From positions 108,989-172,988 of the forward strand of contig MSJH02000798.1 in the NCBI GenBank assembly GCA_001931875.2: a DNA stretch of 64,000 bases, read 5' to 3'. Positions 1 through 11,830 of this stretch are shown in pieces. A program made the position numbers and the translations under genes. The notes below the pieces were generated by a model, which had not been told where the DNA came from, made no database searches, and saw nothing but the letters and a program-made list of their open reading frames with translations. The stretch is from Byssochlamys sp. IMV 00236. Taxonomy: Eukaryota > Ascomycota > Eurotiomycetes > Eurotiales > Thermoascaceae. Every line of letters begins with the position of its first letter. The first letter of the stretch is position 1.

Positions 1-1794
1 ATGAAGATCTGCAGCCAACGGTGTTAGACTCGCCGTTTCTCCAGCTTCGGACAGTCCGCCGACAATAATCCTTATCGCAAACCAATCGCTTCAGAGTCCG
101 AATCCAATAACTGTTCTTCCAAAACACGCAATAAACAAGACAGCTCTTGAACATTCTGCGTCATGGTAATTTGGCTCTGAGCATCCTAATGGTGCTGCAT
201 TGGCCTTTTCCCTGTTTATCAGCCAAGTCAATCTGCATAGATAACAGGTTATCTGCTGCGTTAGTGCGGTTAGTACAAGACCGTTCCCCATCTTCAACTC
301 TCGTGTAGTAAGAATGTTATATATGTGAACTCCTCTTCTTGAATATTGCATGAAAATGGACCCCAGAATATACCGCAGGACATTCTGCTAACTAGTCAAC
401 ACATCCCCACTGTCCCAAAAGCAAATGAGCTAGTCGCTCGAGTGGGACAGCAGGATAAACTTCTGTTCTTGTTTAACGTACTCCGCCCGGAGAGTTAGGT
501 CTATTCGTGGACCACATGGTTATAGCCCTTCTGGCTCTTACCATTTCGAGCATCCAGCAATCAGCTGCCGGGGTACTTAAGTATGCTAGGCTACCTCGGG
601 ACATGGAATGCATACCCGCCATAATCTGCATCACGAAACTATATTATCACGGTAGAATGCATCATTTAGCATGTTGCTGGTGCTCGGAAGGAAACACTAG
701 ATGATAATTGTTTCTGCTATAACATGAATCTTGCTGAAATGTCGGTCGGAGCACCCTTCCCATAATATGTTTCTGTCTTCGAATAGCTGCACCCCTGGCG
801 AGCCCTTATTGTAGGCCATAGAAATTGGTCCATTCTAACCGAAGGCCATTTGAATCACATATGTTATACTACTGTACTTCCGTTCTCGACGGCCGTAAAC
901 AGCAGGGGCTCTTAACGTCACATTACATCACCACATACAGTAGTTACGATGAAGAATTATTGAGCATTAGCGCCTCTTAAGACAGTTCTTCTCGCCCTCG
1001 AATTGCAAAACACAAATGCAGTCTTACCATGGCAATTTCATGTAGGCCGAGATTGAGTTATAAGATGCAATATACCAAGTTGCAAAGAACAGCTTGCTTG
1101 TAGCGAGGGAGTTGGGTTGACAAAAGGTATGGAGGTAGCCCAAGCTGTCCGCTCCAGTAGCAATCATCTGGAGAACAGACTCTATCTAGACCTTGTCAAT
1201 CTGAAATACGTCCAAGCACATGCTGGAAGATTCCACGGCTGATTATTGCAAAGAATGACTGATTAATCGGCCACATATCATTGTCACAACACCTTCAGCA
1301 TAAGGTAGCAGTGACTGGGCAAAAATTGCGTCTTCCGACACATCATCGCTACTGCTGACTACCAGAATGCCTTTTCTCTTCTCCTACGTCGCCCCGTAGA
1401 GCGATTGCTGATTTTTTTCTTTTTCAAATAGCACTATAATCTCACCGTCTATCCGAACAATGTGGCATTGCAGCCATTAATCTGCTTGCCGGACTCCAAA
1501 CATTTTTAACGCCAATTGATTTGCGACACAATTTGTCTGTGATTCATAGTTGGACGGTTATATAACAATAGCTGCAGTCAACACAAACTAGATATAATAT
1601 GTCTTGTGCATGAAGCCATGTGCATTGCGAGTTTAATGGCAATTGACCAAAGAACAAAATAGCAGTATTGCTCAAGAGGTTGCCATGCGCAGACCAACAG
1701 TCTCACCGGCAGTTCTGTTGGAGTCTACCGATATGCAACAATATGGAACTCATTCAGTGCAAAGTATCCTTTGGAGATTAGCCTCTTGATGACT
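1..1794. other. Accessory stretch without a supported gene
   Basis: Only short reading frames with no recognisable domain occur here. On the minus strand around 1230-1390 one frame gives a plausible protein-like run, but it is interrupted and I cannot assign it to a family. The stretch may hold a decayed gene; nothing can be annotated safely. Confidence 0.4.
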
Positions 1795-2858
1795 TCAGAT
1801 TCCCATCCCCACTTTCTCCATCGCAGTGCTGAGTTCATCCACAGAATGACTCCTCATAAAATCCTCAAAAGTGACTCTTTTCACATGAGGATACCTCTGG
1901 TTTTCCATGTCAATATCGAGATAGGTCTGCCCATTCGTGCAATAATACTGGTAGAATCTGAAACAACTCAGTTGACTGAAATCTTCCCTAGGGTTGCGTT
2001 TCCGCACAACACTTACAAATTCAGGTAAGAAAGCACATTCGCCGGATCTTCGGCCATTTTCTGATGCATGAGCTTATACAAATCTTCGGAAGAGCCCAAC
2101 CGGTTCAGCCCAGGTCTCTTTCCGTATACCGATTCAAAGGTATCAGCGATCTCGACAATGCTCTTTCGATCCCCAAGAACTGTGTGATCGCAGCCATTTA
2201 GCATAAGCATTACAAAATCCAACTGGTTCCGATTAAGGGAAGACGTACACTTCTGCAGGCCAACCGCAGTTTCGTCGAGAGCCACCGCTGAGACAAATTC
2301 GGCTGCGTTGGCATAACTAGTCGACTCCCACACTTCGGTCCCGGTGCCCCAATAGGAAAGAGTATACTGCGCCGGATCCCAAATGCCAAACCAATGATAC
2401 CAAAACGTATCCATAAATGCACCGATCAGCACATGGACACCTGCAACGTCCTTGGACTCCAGATACTCTTTCACCAGTATCATCGGATCTTTCGATGGGA
2501 GTTGACCATATTGCAATTTGGTGAAGTCCACCGTATAGTCACTGGCGATGTAGCGTTGGACACCTTCTAATTCACAAGCGTCGATCAAGATCTTCTGACC
2601 GTCTGTCATAAGCTTGTTATCTCCCAGATAGCAGCAGATGACAACGCTGCAACTTCTTGCAAACGACCGTAATGCCTTCATATCATCCGATCCACCTTGA
2701 GTAATGTGGACGCGAGGGGACGTCTTGATGGAATCTGGGAGCTTTGCCGGGTCCCGGCAAAAACCACGTATGAAGACATGTTGTTGTTTGAGGAGTTCCC
2801 CAACAATGCAGCGCGCGAACTTCCCGGTAATTCCGGCGATGCCAACAATTGTACTCAT
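1795..2858 (-). CDS. NmrA-like NAD(P)-binding reductase, 2 exons
   Basis: Predicted 334-residue cytosolic protein of the NmrA/isoflavone-reductase-like branch of atypical short-chain dehydrogenases. It either reduces a small molecule with NADPH or senses the NAD(P) state; the substrate cannot be told. The dinucleotide fold starts at once with GIAGITG (residues 6-12), followed by the typical second strand ending in CRDPAKL. The exon-1 frame runs into a stop, but a GTAAGT donor at 2016 and a TTTCAG acceptor at 1958 define a 59-nt intron (1958-2016). Splicing restores the frame and adds about 54 residues (LFYQYYCTNGQTYLDI and on), the C-terminal part normal for the family. The start is the ATG at 2858. 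No premature stop or frameshift was seen. The neighbouring SDR at 3561 points the other way, so the pair could share a promoter, but a joint pathway is only a guess. Confidence 0.88.
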
Positions 2859-3560
2859 TGTGTATCAATAAAATTGAGGTCAATCACTTTCTCATGGAAC
2901 GCTGCAGATCAGGATAGCTACACATCATTATTGCTGATATGCATCGCTATTTAATGGCATATCTTTGAAACGGTGTAAGCGATATCGGAACCGAACTATT
3001 GTCCAAGACACTGGCAAAGTAAGTTTCTGGAAGTGATATCATTATTAATTCGAGCTCTACACGTCGGAGTTCGCTGTTTAACGAGAGTCCGAAGCGCGTA
3101 AGCAGCTTTCGGAGACCGAATTGTGATACATAGTATTATGCATGAAGCCCAATAAGCCCGTTATACTACTATATAGACTTTGACGATCGAATAATCTACA
3201 TTATTAGTCCATTTTTGGCGAACAATTTCTTGGATACCATCCCAATTTGGAAAACATTACGGCCGATATATCTTCCCCATTTGGTGGAAATTCATCGCGC
3301 ACAGGGGTCTTCTGGAGCGAAGTCCGAGGCTCCGGCCAAAAAAAAGGTCCGCTCCTCGGGAGACATATGCATTCCGAGTTTCCTGTATCCCCCCGTGCTT
3401 TAGGGCCTAGGTACTTTATATCCCGGTCACTGCTACAAGGAAATAATAATTCTCAATGTTTTCTCGATTATTTGCTTAAGCAATATTCCTTTGTCCTTTT
3501 TTTTTCTCTCTTCTGCCCTAGCGTCGTATAATCTTGCAACGGATTACGAGGCGACCAAAG
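2859..3560. other. Divergent intergenic region between NmrA-like gene and SDR
   Basis: About 700 bp lie between the starts of two divergently transcribed oxidoreductase genes. A pyrimidine-rich run (about 3490-3525) precedes the SDR start, as is common for fungal promoters. No conserved regulatory site could be named. Confidence 0.4.
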
Positions 3561-4643
3561 ATGGTTTCTCTAACTGATGTGAAAATATCCAACGGGCAGC
3601 TTACAGCTGCTACTGTTCCAAAGGTTGCAGTTTTTGTTGGTGCAACCTCCGGAATTGGCAGGGCGGCCTTGGAGAACCTAATCTCTAAAGGTTTTCCTGT
3701 GAGAGTGTATATAATAGGCCGTGATAAGGCCGCCTTTCAGCCCACTTTGAGTGAGCTGCAGGCTTCTAACCCCTCGGCTGATTTGATCTTTCTCGAGGGT
3801 CACATATCTCTGATGGCCGAGACAAGGCGTCTTGTCGATATGATCCTCATCCGAGAGGAGTATGTTGACTTGCTTTTCCTTTCGGCCGGTTTCCTCCCCT
3901 TTCTCGGACGCCGAGGTATGTGTATCAATGCAGCGAAGATACGGCTTCTCGATCACTTGCGCTAAAGAACAATAGAAACCACTGAAGGTATAGAGCTCTC
4001 AACGGCTGTTGCATTTTATAGCCGCCAGATCTTCATCAGACGTCTGCTTCCTTTGCTTCGAGCAGCGGTTAATCATGGCGCTCCGAATTTCTCACCCCGG
4101 ATAGTTAACGTCCTAGGCACGGGCGTTGAGACAGCAAATTTATATCTCGATGACTTAACACTGAGCGGGCCCGGACATTTCAACGTTGCCAGCTATGTTA
4201 GCCATGTGGCAACAATGACTTCCGTTAGCCTTAAGCGTTTGGCCGAACAACCAGAGAACAAAAATGTTGTGATCATTCATCATCATCCTGGCTTTGTGTC
4301 CACAGATTTATTGAAGAAAAGTTGGGGTGATCAATGGGACGAAGGTAAACGCAATATGGGCGCTACAGCTCCTGCAGACACTACGTTTTCAACCCCTGAG
4401 GAAGCAGGAGAGCGCTCACTATACGTGATCACTAGCGCAAAGTACGGCGGAAGTGGTGTCCCACTGCGGGAAGGACAGGGAGTCGGATTGACTGTGAAAG
4501 GGACAGGGAATGGCTCCCTTTTTTGCGTTGGTGATAAATTGGAGACTTTGAAACTTGGTGATCTGCTTGACTCTCTTGAAGACAATGGCAGTGCTGATTT
4601 GATTTGGACTCATGTTGACCGGATGATTGGAAAGTACTCGTAA
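3561..4643 (+). CDS. Short-chain dehydrogenase/reductase-like protein, 2 exons
   Basis: Predicted 340-residue NAD(P)-dependent oxidoreductase of a divergent fungal SDR family often found near secondary-metabolism genes. GATSGIG at residues 27-33 is the cofactor loop, and SAG at 108-110 stands where classical SDRs have NNAG. The canonical YxxxK catalytic pair is not evident: the expected region reads SYVSHVATMTSVSLKRLA, so activity may differ from classical members. A 60-nt intron (3916-3975, GTATGT...AATAG) joins GRR to ETTEGIEL in frame. I chose the ATG at 3561 over an upstream non-ATG extension. The C-terminal part carries HHHPGFVSTDL, equivalent to the PGxxxT segment after the active site. 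The coding frame looks intact. A transposase relic begins just downstream. Confidence 0.85.
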
Positions 4644-4689
4644 CGTCACTGGTAAATGTACCTGAACTAAACAGCAAGGATATTGCATT

Positions 4690-5540
4690 CTTATCTGGTG
4701 GTACGAGGATCCTAATATACCGAAGTATTGGAGAACCGAGATCAGCGATGACAGTTGGACTAAGGATCGAATGGACTACGCTGGCTTCAAAAGGTTTTCA
4801 TATCTCAAACAGTTCATCGTAGGACTGGGCGATATAGCCTTCTTATTATGGATGTGCACGGCAGACATTGACCTCTGAATTTGACAAGGTATGCTGTTAG
4901 AATAATATTTATTCTCCTCTGTATTTCAGCACGCTCGTCAGCTTATTGTCAACCTCTAGATGTCGGCTGCTTTGGACCTTTGAAAGGATCGCACGGTTGC
5001 CTACTTCAGGATAAGCAACGTCGAGGATTCAATCATATCGACAAGCTTGTTTTTGGAGCATCTATCCTATAGCTCGTATGCAGGAATTTACTTCGGAGAC
5101 TATTAAAACCAGATTCAAAGCTACTGGTCTATTTCCATTCGATCCAGAAGAAGTGCTTAAACGATTTACTATTCAATTAAATACACCTACGCCGCCAGGG
5201 AGTTGATCAACTAACTGAACTATTTCCATCTCTAAAATACCGCGAAATCGAAAAGAATTGGAGAAGCAAAAGACTATCATTCAAAGCTTGCTTGGAAGAC
5301 GAACCCAAAGTCCTCCGTCTTCTGATCGACGAGCCATAGATTATTTCGTTTAACGATATGAACCCTCATGGCACAGGATATCCGGAATCGACGCTCAACC
5401 AGCGAAGAACCCCAGCAGAAAAAACGACGATCTATTCATGAAATGAGCAATATAGAGCGTGTATCTGTTGGAGGGGGTCAAGCTCTTACAGAAAGGAATA
5501 ATCAGGCTAGTGAAACTCCTACTAGTACCCAGGGGGAATC
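4690..5540 (+). mobile_element. Relic of a pogo/Fot1-type DNA transposon (transposase C-terminal half)
   Basis: Broken frames on the plus strand keep clear pogo-family landmarks in the right order. A stretch near 4745-4800 resembles the region before the second catalytic Asp. A DVHGRH-type motif (normally DGHGSH) follows at about 4850, then PLDVGCFGPLK at about 4952-4985, ATGLFPFDPEEVL near 5118-5157 and TPTPPGS near 5188. A polar tail containing QQKKRRS lies near 5415. Several stops and frame changes separate these blocks, and the N-terminal DNA-binding half and terminal inverted repeats were not found. The element is therefore a dead 3' fragment. It abuts the end of the leucyl-tRNA synthetase relic on the opposite strand, so insertion may have disrupted that copy. 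Confidence 0.8.
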
Positions 5541-8096
5541 GGGAATTACAGAGGGTATCTGCACCTGTCCGGAGATTAGTTTCAATCGTCATCTCTTCAA
5601 TCCATTCCTTTAATTTGTGCAGCCTCAGAATGGCTGCATTTTCTCCCTTTTATTCGAAATTGGCATCCTCGACACCATCACCAGCATCGGCCAGCGCGAT
5701 CCTCGTTGCATCAGCACTAAATTTCTTGATTGCCTTGCTCAAAGTAAGGAAATTGCCTTCCAGTGCTCATCTTGCTGCCATTTAAGAATAGATGACCATT
5801 GGCTCAAATAGCTTAAGGCCAGAACCTCTTAGGGAAGAGTGCAAGGTGGATGTATAGAAAGAAGGTAAGATGATTTAGGATAAGGTCTTTACCGGATATC
5901 TGTATATCTAATGGATACCAGTATTCAAACTCGCGTCATACTTTTTAGAATGATTCCTTGCTGATCCCGATCTCTCTAAATAGGCCGTCGGAAATAGGGA
6001 TATTAGTAAAAATGCAATCCCATGCTTTGTCGGATATTTGCTCTGGCTTGATATTGAGAAGTCCCGGTTTCTGTGTATAGCGATCGCCGTAAAAAAAGTA
6101 AGAGACAGTATAATATAACCTATAGATTGTATTATCGCTTAAGCTCTTAACAAGGAATTTAGTATCCCAGGGTAACTTAGTTCCAAGACCATAATTGTGT
6201 GCGCAAGCCCATTAGTTTAACCACCCAATATTAGCTTTAAATTAGTTTTGTACTTCCGGCGTAAATATATTAAGGCCATTTATGATATAATCAAGAACTG
6301 TCTTCTGCTACTCAAGATCGCCCTCTCTATAATTAAGGAACTATTAACCCAAGTATGCTATAATATACTTGTCCCCGCTTTAGCTAATAATCTTGCCTGC
6401 TGGATTAGTAAAAGCAAAGGCATCTCCACTTTTAATTAAGGAGTGCCGAACTTTCTCCTTTACTTCTTAGACAGACTGGCCAGTAAACTCTCCAGTAAGC
6501 ATTTTGCCTTTATAGAAGCCTTTAGAGTAAGCTAATTTCTTCGCAATATCAAGCTGAGCTGTATCCTTTGGGGAGTTGATTTTCATATCTTGAATTAATT
6601 TCTTCGCCGTGAGGTTTCTATAAGTAGGTGTCTCAATCACAGGAATAATTTTAAGTTCGGCCCATTCCTTCTCAATGCTGTAGTACTCGGGTTTCTTGAT
6701 AAGCTCTTGAATCATGGTATAGTCGTCTGGACTATCGGATGGCACACACGTGACAACTCCAGTACCTTTTGTAGCCGATACGGAGTCCATGGGGAGTATT
6801 CTGATTCCTTCGGTATGAACGGAAAGAGGGGCGTTCACTAAGGTACCAACAAATGCTGACCCAGGGAGGTCAACGACTGGCTGAAGCTCGGACTGAACTC
6901 TGGGGAAATCCCCAAAGAATGTTCCTTGAAATGCCATATCCCAAGCAGCTCGCTTTGTGCAGACATAGTACTCTGTGTCGGAGACTTTAAATATCCCATA
7001 ACGTATATTAGGACCCACGAAACAACAGACCTGGCCATACATCGTTTCCGGCCTCAAAGTCGCTGGAATGAAATAGACGCTCGCATCCTGAGGTACTGTT
7101 CCCTCAATAACTTTTGCTACCACTGGTGACCATCTCCTGACTTTCAAATACTCAACCGGACCAAGTGTTTCTCCTTCAGACCGGGAATGGTCCATGCATG
7201 GTTGACCATATTTTGGGCTATAGATTGTATATCGGTTCCCATACTGGATCTTGTTCATTTGACGCAAGCGGTTCATCTGTCAGCGAACGAATGAGTCATA
7301 AAAAGGGTTCAGATCTATTGTGACAAACTGCCTTCGCCAGTCAATCCGTGCTCCGAAATCTTTTAATTCTCTGGCACAGAGCTCCGGGAAGAACTCCAGC
7401 CAGTATTTTCCGTCCGCAAACTTGTGGATATCTTCTAGAGGTATGCCTATGGACAGCATGATTAGAAATTGATACTTTGCCTTGATTGTTTTTGCTGCAG
7501 CTTTAGATTTCTTGCCGCTGAATTTTGTCATGTCCTTTCTAGTGACATCTTGTATCGGCGCAACTGCCATCCCACTCTCTTCTGATGATTCGGTTTCCTT
7601 TTTATAGCCCTCGAAGTATTTGCCGAACCTCCTTATTTTATTTATGAGCTTGTCTGCGCAAGCTTTGATCGCCATACCGGTGCCATGGAACCCGAGAGGG
7701 AACAAGGTTCTCTTGCCGATCATGCGCTGAAAACCCACGGTGAACTCAACTTTCGAGACCGTAAAGCTGTGTCCAGCATGAAGGATCCAGTTCATGTAGG
7801 GACAGGCGAATGTGGCATAGTATTTGGGATGTTGTTCGTGAAGTTCATCGTCAGATATTGAGCCATAGGCTACCTCGTCGATGGACGGCGCATTCGATTC
7901 GAATACATGGTCTTCTTGCCATTTTGCTTGGTATTTCTTCTCAATTTTGACGAGGGTGTCACGCTTCCCTGTCTGTGACGGAGAAATGTCAGCAAGCAAA
8001 GCATAGAAAAGGTGCAAGACTACTGACATTTTGAAGCTGCAGAGTTGCGGGAGAGCCAGCGCTCGGGTCGACCTTCTCGGTCGGTGCAGACCCCAT
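5540..8096 (-). pseudogene. Degenerate second copy of cytosolic leucyl-tRNA synthetase
   Basis: The minus strand reads as a class I cytosolic leucyl-tRNA synthetase from its start. Exon 1 (8028-8096) encodes 23 residues beginning MGSAPTEK. A 55-nt intron (7973-8027, GTCAGT...TCACAG) then leads in frame into GKRDTLVKIEKKYQAKW. PYMNWILHAGHS is the HIGH region, where the family expects a Gly near the Trp, and TLRPETMYGQVCCFV marks the editing domain. At 7280-7282 a TGA replaces the Trp codon of the conserved SFVRWQM segment; after it the frame stays open to 6467. Farther on the copy is AT-rich and broken by many stops, yet [15 protein letters not shown] and LKEWIEEM are still readable near 5590-5690. 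A normal synthetase has about 1,100 residues, so this spans most of it. It cannot encode a working enzyme unless the TGA is bypassed; a functional copy must exist elsewhere. Confidence 0.87.
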
Positions 8097-8803
8097 GACT
8101 TAGGTACAGTGTTTCACTTGAGAATTCGGGAGATTTCTTCTTCTGTCTGCACCGTACTGCTCTCCTGGCAAGGTGTCAGCCTGATGGAATCAGTGACTTA
8201 CTGCAACTCACACAATAATGAGTCCAGGAGGAGAAGTGGGGGATAGATATAGCGGTATACTCTGGACTGACTTACCGCATACCGATTATCTAGTTATGAC
8301 CAAGGCACCATCAAAACTTCTCAACCCAATTCCTGCGGAAATGGCTACTTCTCTGGCATGTGCGAATAACCTACTTTAGAAATCGAGCATAAGTAGGTAA
8401 GACTGGCTATCCAATATCCTTTCTCTTTTGGTCATCACTAGAAACGGTCATATGGCAACTGGGACAATAAATGGGGGTATTTGTTTAGTGATTATCAATA
8501 GAATTAGGTCTGCATGCAAAAATGGAGATTTCACATGAATCTCAATACTATATGGCATTGTGGGCTATTGTATGAAGAACTTATGGATATTCCGGCGTAT
8601 TTCGATTTTATTTGAACGATATTAGGTAGTCATTCTACTTGAAACTTAAACACATGGATATAGTCTGTTGGTTTTGCGTATATTACAGCATGTCAGATCT
8701 AGGACCAACCTCTAAGGAGTTCTCCTTTTTGATCTAGTTGTCTAGTCGACTTCCGTCACAGCACAAACCGAAGAATTACCCCTTGCCTTGCAATTTATCT
8801 TCA
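8097..8803. other. Intergenic, no gene seen
   Basis: AT-rich sequence upstream of the synthetase relic and downstream of the zinc alcohol dehydrogenase. No frame with a recognisable domain was found. Confidence 0.45.
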
Positions 8804-10144
8804 TTATTTCAGGCTGCGACCAAACTCAGTGACGAGGCAGACTTTTAGACCTCCCGGGATCCTGTGCTCTGAGAACTTTTCGTAGTCCTCACTTATATTT
8901 TCAAACTCATCTAGGATCAATGAAGAGTCAGCGTATTCCGAGAAATTATGAGTTTTTGATGACTTTACCCTCATAAGTGAACATCCAAGAAGGGTCATAC
9001 TTCCCTTCGGTAACCAAATCTAGTAGGAACGGATGATACTAGCAATAGTCAGCATTGCCCATGAAGCCTATATCTTCTATCTTGTACTTACCTTCTGTGC
9101 AGTCAGTTGCCCTCCACGAATCGTGATCGACTTCTCCATCAAAGTACCAATCGGGAAATCATTCGTGCTGCAGAAAAAGTCCCCTATGAGGGCGATATTT
9201 CCACACTTACGAGTTGCTTTCAAGATGTCTGTTATGGTATCTCCGCTATCCCTCTCTAGACCCAACGCTCTCATCACCTCGTGATCTGGTTTATTCGTAC
9301 TGCGAAACCCACTCGCTTCGATGGAACGATCAAGCCCATTTGGCTGGATCGAGAGAATATAGTCCGCTACCTCTTGATGCTCAGCAGCATTTATAGGAAT
9401 CATTCCGAACTCCTCTGCTATCTTAAGACGGTGAGGGTCTTTGTCCACAGCATATACCTTTGCGGCTCCACGGAGCTTTGCCAGCTTTTGTATTGAGAGA
9501 CCGACCGGTCCGCAACCCCAGACGCCAACAATATCTCCTTTGCCAACCTCAGCTAATTCGCATCCGTGCCAAGCGGTGGTGGTCACGTCTGCAAGACCGA
9601 GTAACTTCTTAGCGTCGACATCTTTTGGCGCTTTAAGACATGTTAGGTCTGCATTAGGAACTCGACAGTACTCTGCTTGATCACCGGCATAACCGCCTGT
9701 GATATGCGAGTAGCCGAAGATCCCAGAAATCCGATGTCCGTACAGAGCCTCCATTTCCTTAGATGGATTTGTCATATCGCAGAGTGAATATTCTTGACGT
9801 TGACAGTATTGACAAGTTCCACAGGCGATGATTGGCAAAATGATAACTCTGTCGCCAACCTTCAGGTTCTTGACCTGGTCCCCAATTTCCTCAACGATCC
9901 CAATAGCTTCATGCCCCAGAATATCTCCCTCTGACATGGCCTCATCCAGCTCGCCTTCGTATATGTGCAGATCTGAACCGCAAATTGTGCAGTGTGTGAT
10001 ATGCACAATGGCATCGGCAGGATCGGTCAGCGTAGGTTTGGGAACATTGCCGAGCTTTATGTTTCTCTTGCCCATCCACATTGCAGCCTTCATCCTTTCG
10101 GTCGGATGAGGTTTATATGATGTACTAGGTACATTTCTACACAT
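8804..10144 (-). CDS. Zinc-containing alcohol dehydrogenase (MDR family), 3 or 4 exons
   Basis: Medium-chain dehydrogenase/reductase, about 409 residues with the ATG at 10144. The GroES-like part has CTICGSDLH (catalytic zinc Cys), GHEAIGIVEEIG and four structural-zinc cysteines in CGTCQYCQRQEYSLC. The nucleotide-binding part has GVWGCGPVGLS followed by the acidic AVDKD, which favours NAD. Two introns, 9039-9091 (GTAAGT...GCTAG) and 8911-8968 (GTAAAG...CCTAG), join TAQK to YHPFLLDLV and TYE to DEFENI. Both are needed to reach the normal C-terminus ending FGRSLK. The N-terminus is uncertain: MKAAMW at 10093 is the family-like start. Alternatively a small first exon (10195-10211) could be spliced over 58 nt (10137-10194), which has a good CTGAC branch point but a weak GTCTGT donor. 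The substrate is probably an alcohol or aldehyde; glutathione-dependent formaldehyde dehydrogenase is less likely. Confidence 0.88.
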
Positions 10145-11197
10145 TGTCAGTTAATATTGCTTGGTATAGATCAGGTATAATTTCTCGGACAGACCTCGCT
10201 ACGGCAGTCATTTCGCAATCGAACGAGTGAATTTATCAGATTACTGTGGAAAGCGAGTTAAAATATAGGTATATCGACGTGTTTATGAGAGCTGATCGGG
10301 ATTCTGTATCTGTGTACACATATGGGAGGAAGCACATGATTGATACGCAGTAATGCACGAGACCTTCGATATTATCAAAGTATTCTGATCTCATAATGAT
10401 GACACGTGAACATATTTGTCGGAATCAAAGTCGTGAAACTACTTATATCTGGCTCAGCGAATACGGCCATGCCTACCACCGGCTAAGCGCGATCGAGCTT
10501 GTGGTACTGAAACTTAAGTAAAGCTTAACTAAATGCTTAGAAGTAATACATGATGAGGCTTAGGTTTCAAGGAATAAGCTGAAATGAGGCATATAATCCA
10601 CGAATTCTGGGTCTTTTAGACATCGATACGCGTTTTCCACGACGGATCTATCGGCTATTGTATCAAAAACTTCAAGATAGGAGCTATATAACAGAAGTAG
10701 AGTTTGATATTAGCTAGGTGGGGCTCCCAGACGCAGCGACAGAATTTCGGTTCCACTAAATCAATCTCATTGCGACAAACCTGAGATCAAGTTAGGACGG
10801 ACTGAAAGGATGGAACAGTTTTTAGGTGATGACATTTCGATGAGGGGGTCCCCTGAAAATTCGCATTTCTTACTTACTCGTCACCGCTCATCGGCTGAGG
10901 CTGGATTGATCGATTTTAACACTTCGAGGGGCTGGCCAAAGCGCTCGTCCAAGGCTGGTATGGCGTACTTAAGTATAACCCCAGATTCGACGGACTGATA
11001 GTCTATCTACCTCGCAGTGTCATTTGCACCCACCACGCACTCGACGCGCAGGCCGCGACGGAAACGCTGCAAGTGCCTTCTTTGGCTGACAAGATCGCTG
11101 GGGAGGATAACTAAGACTGTTCTAACTTCTGCGTCTGATTAGCGCGGAGACTCAAGCCTCTTTGGTCCGAGATAAGAGATATGGATGACGTCTTGGC
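10145..11197. other. Intergenic, no gene recognised
   Basis: About 1 kb upstream of the zinc alcohol dehydrogenase. It contains a 62-codon open frame at 10810-10998 that resembles nothing I know. No RNA gene or repeat was seen. Confidence 0.4.
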
Positions 11198-11578
11198 ATG
11201 CTCTACTGTATGGTCGAAATGCCTCGCGTTTCACGACAGCTGATAACAAACCGCGAGGCTGAAATGCGCCTCTCTCTGCGAGGAATGAGCTGGAAAAACG
11301 TCAATCCTACTGAGAATCATCTTCTCAAGGCAGCCCATGAACGGCACCCGGAATACTTACATGGCAAGACAGAACTGGAAAAGGTTCTGTATTTCGAATA
11401 TCTGAAGCCTTTGTCACAGCCTGCAGGACGATACGGATGTTGGCTCATGGGGAACAGTTCTAGAATGGTTACCGAATCACCCACTACCACTCCAGAAGCG
11501 AAGCAATGCCTGCAATCTCTACGAACAGTGGTGCTCGAGCCGCTGGAGTGGCTTGCTCTTACCCTCTCACGAGGCTGA
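11198..11578 (+). CDS. Unrecognised short open frame, possibly a gene fragment
   Basis: An open frame of 126 codons with a polar, protein-like composition (for example HLLKAAHERHPEYLHGKTEL). I do not recognise a family, signal peptide or membrane segment. It lies about 250 bp upstream of the amino-acid permease on the same strand and could be a leftover of a decayed gene, part of the permease leader region, or chance. No splice signals extending it were convincing. Confidence 0.2.
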   Translation: MLYCMVEMPRVSRQLITNREAEMRLSLRGMSWKNVNPTENHLLKAAHERHPEYLHGKTELEKVLYFEYLKPLSQPAGRYGCWLMGNSSRMVTESPTTTPEAKQCLQSLRTVVLEPLEWLALTLSRG

Positions 11579-11830
11579 ACCACTGATTGCCAGGTTGCAC
11601 TCGCTAGTTTCACAGAGAGATAAGGCGATATGATAACGGTATTGGTGGCAAGGTCATAGTTGACTCCCAGAGTCGCTCCCCAGGGAGGTCTTTAAATATT
11701 CGGATAATGACTCCCTGAGGCTTGCTCTTAGAATGCTAGACCACTTTTTCCTATCGGCTCGTCGCAGTCAGTCCTGCACGGTCTCAAATCAGCGTCTGCA
11801 AGGCCTATTCATCCTGTACCCCGATTGACG

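Noticed and set aside
1795..4643. A biosynthetic gene cluster made of the NmrA-like and SDR genes
   Set aside because: No polyketide synthase, NRPS, terpene cyclase or cluster regulator can be read in the neighbouring sequence of this window.
7280..7282. The TGA could be read through as a selenocysteine or recoding site
   Set aside because: The position is a conserved Trp in all relatives, no recoding element is visible, and the 3' half of the copy is decayed anyway.
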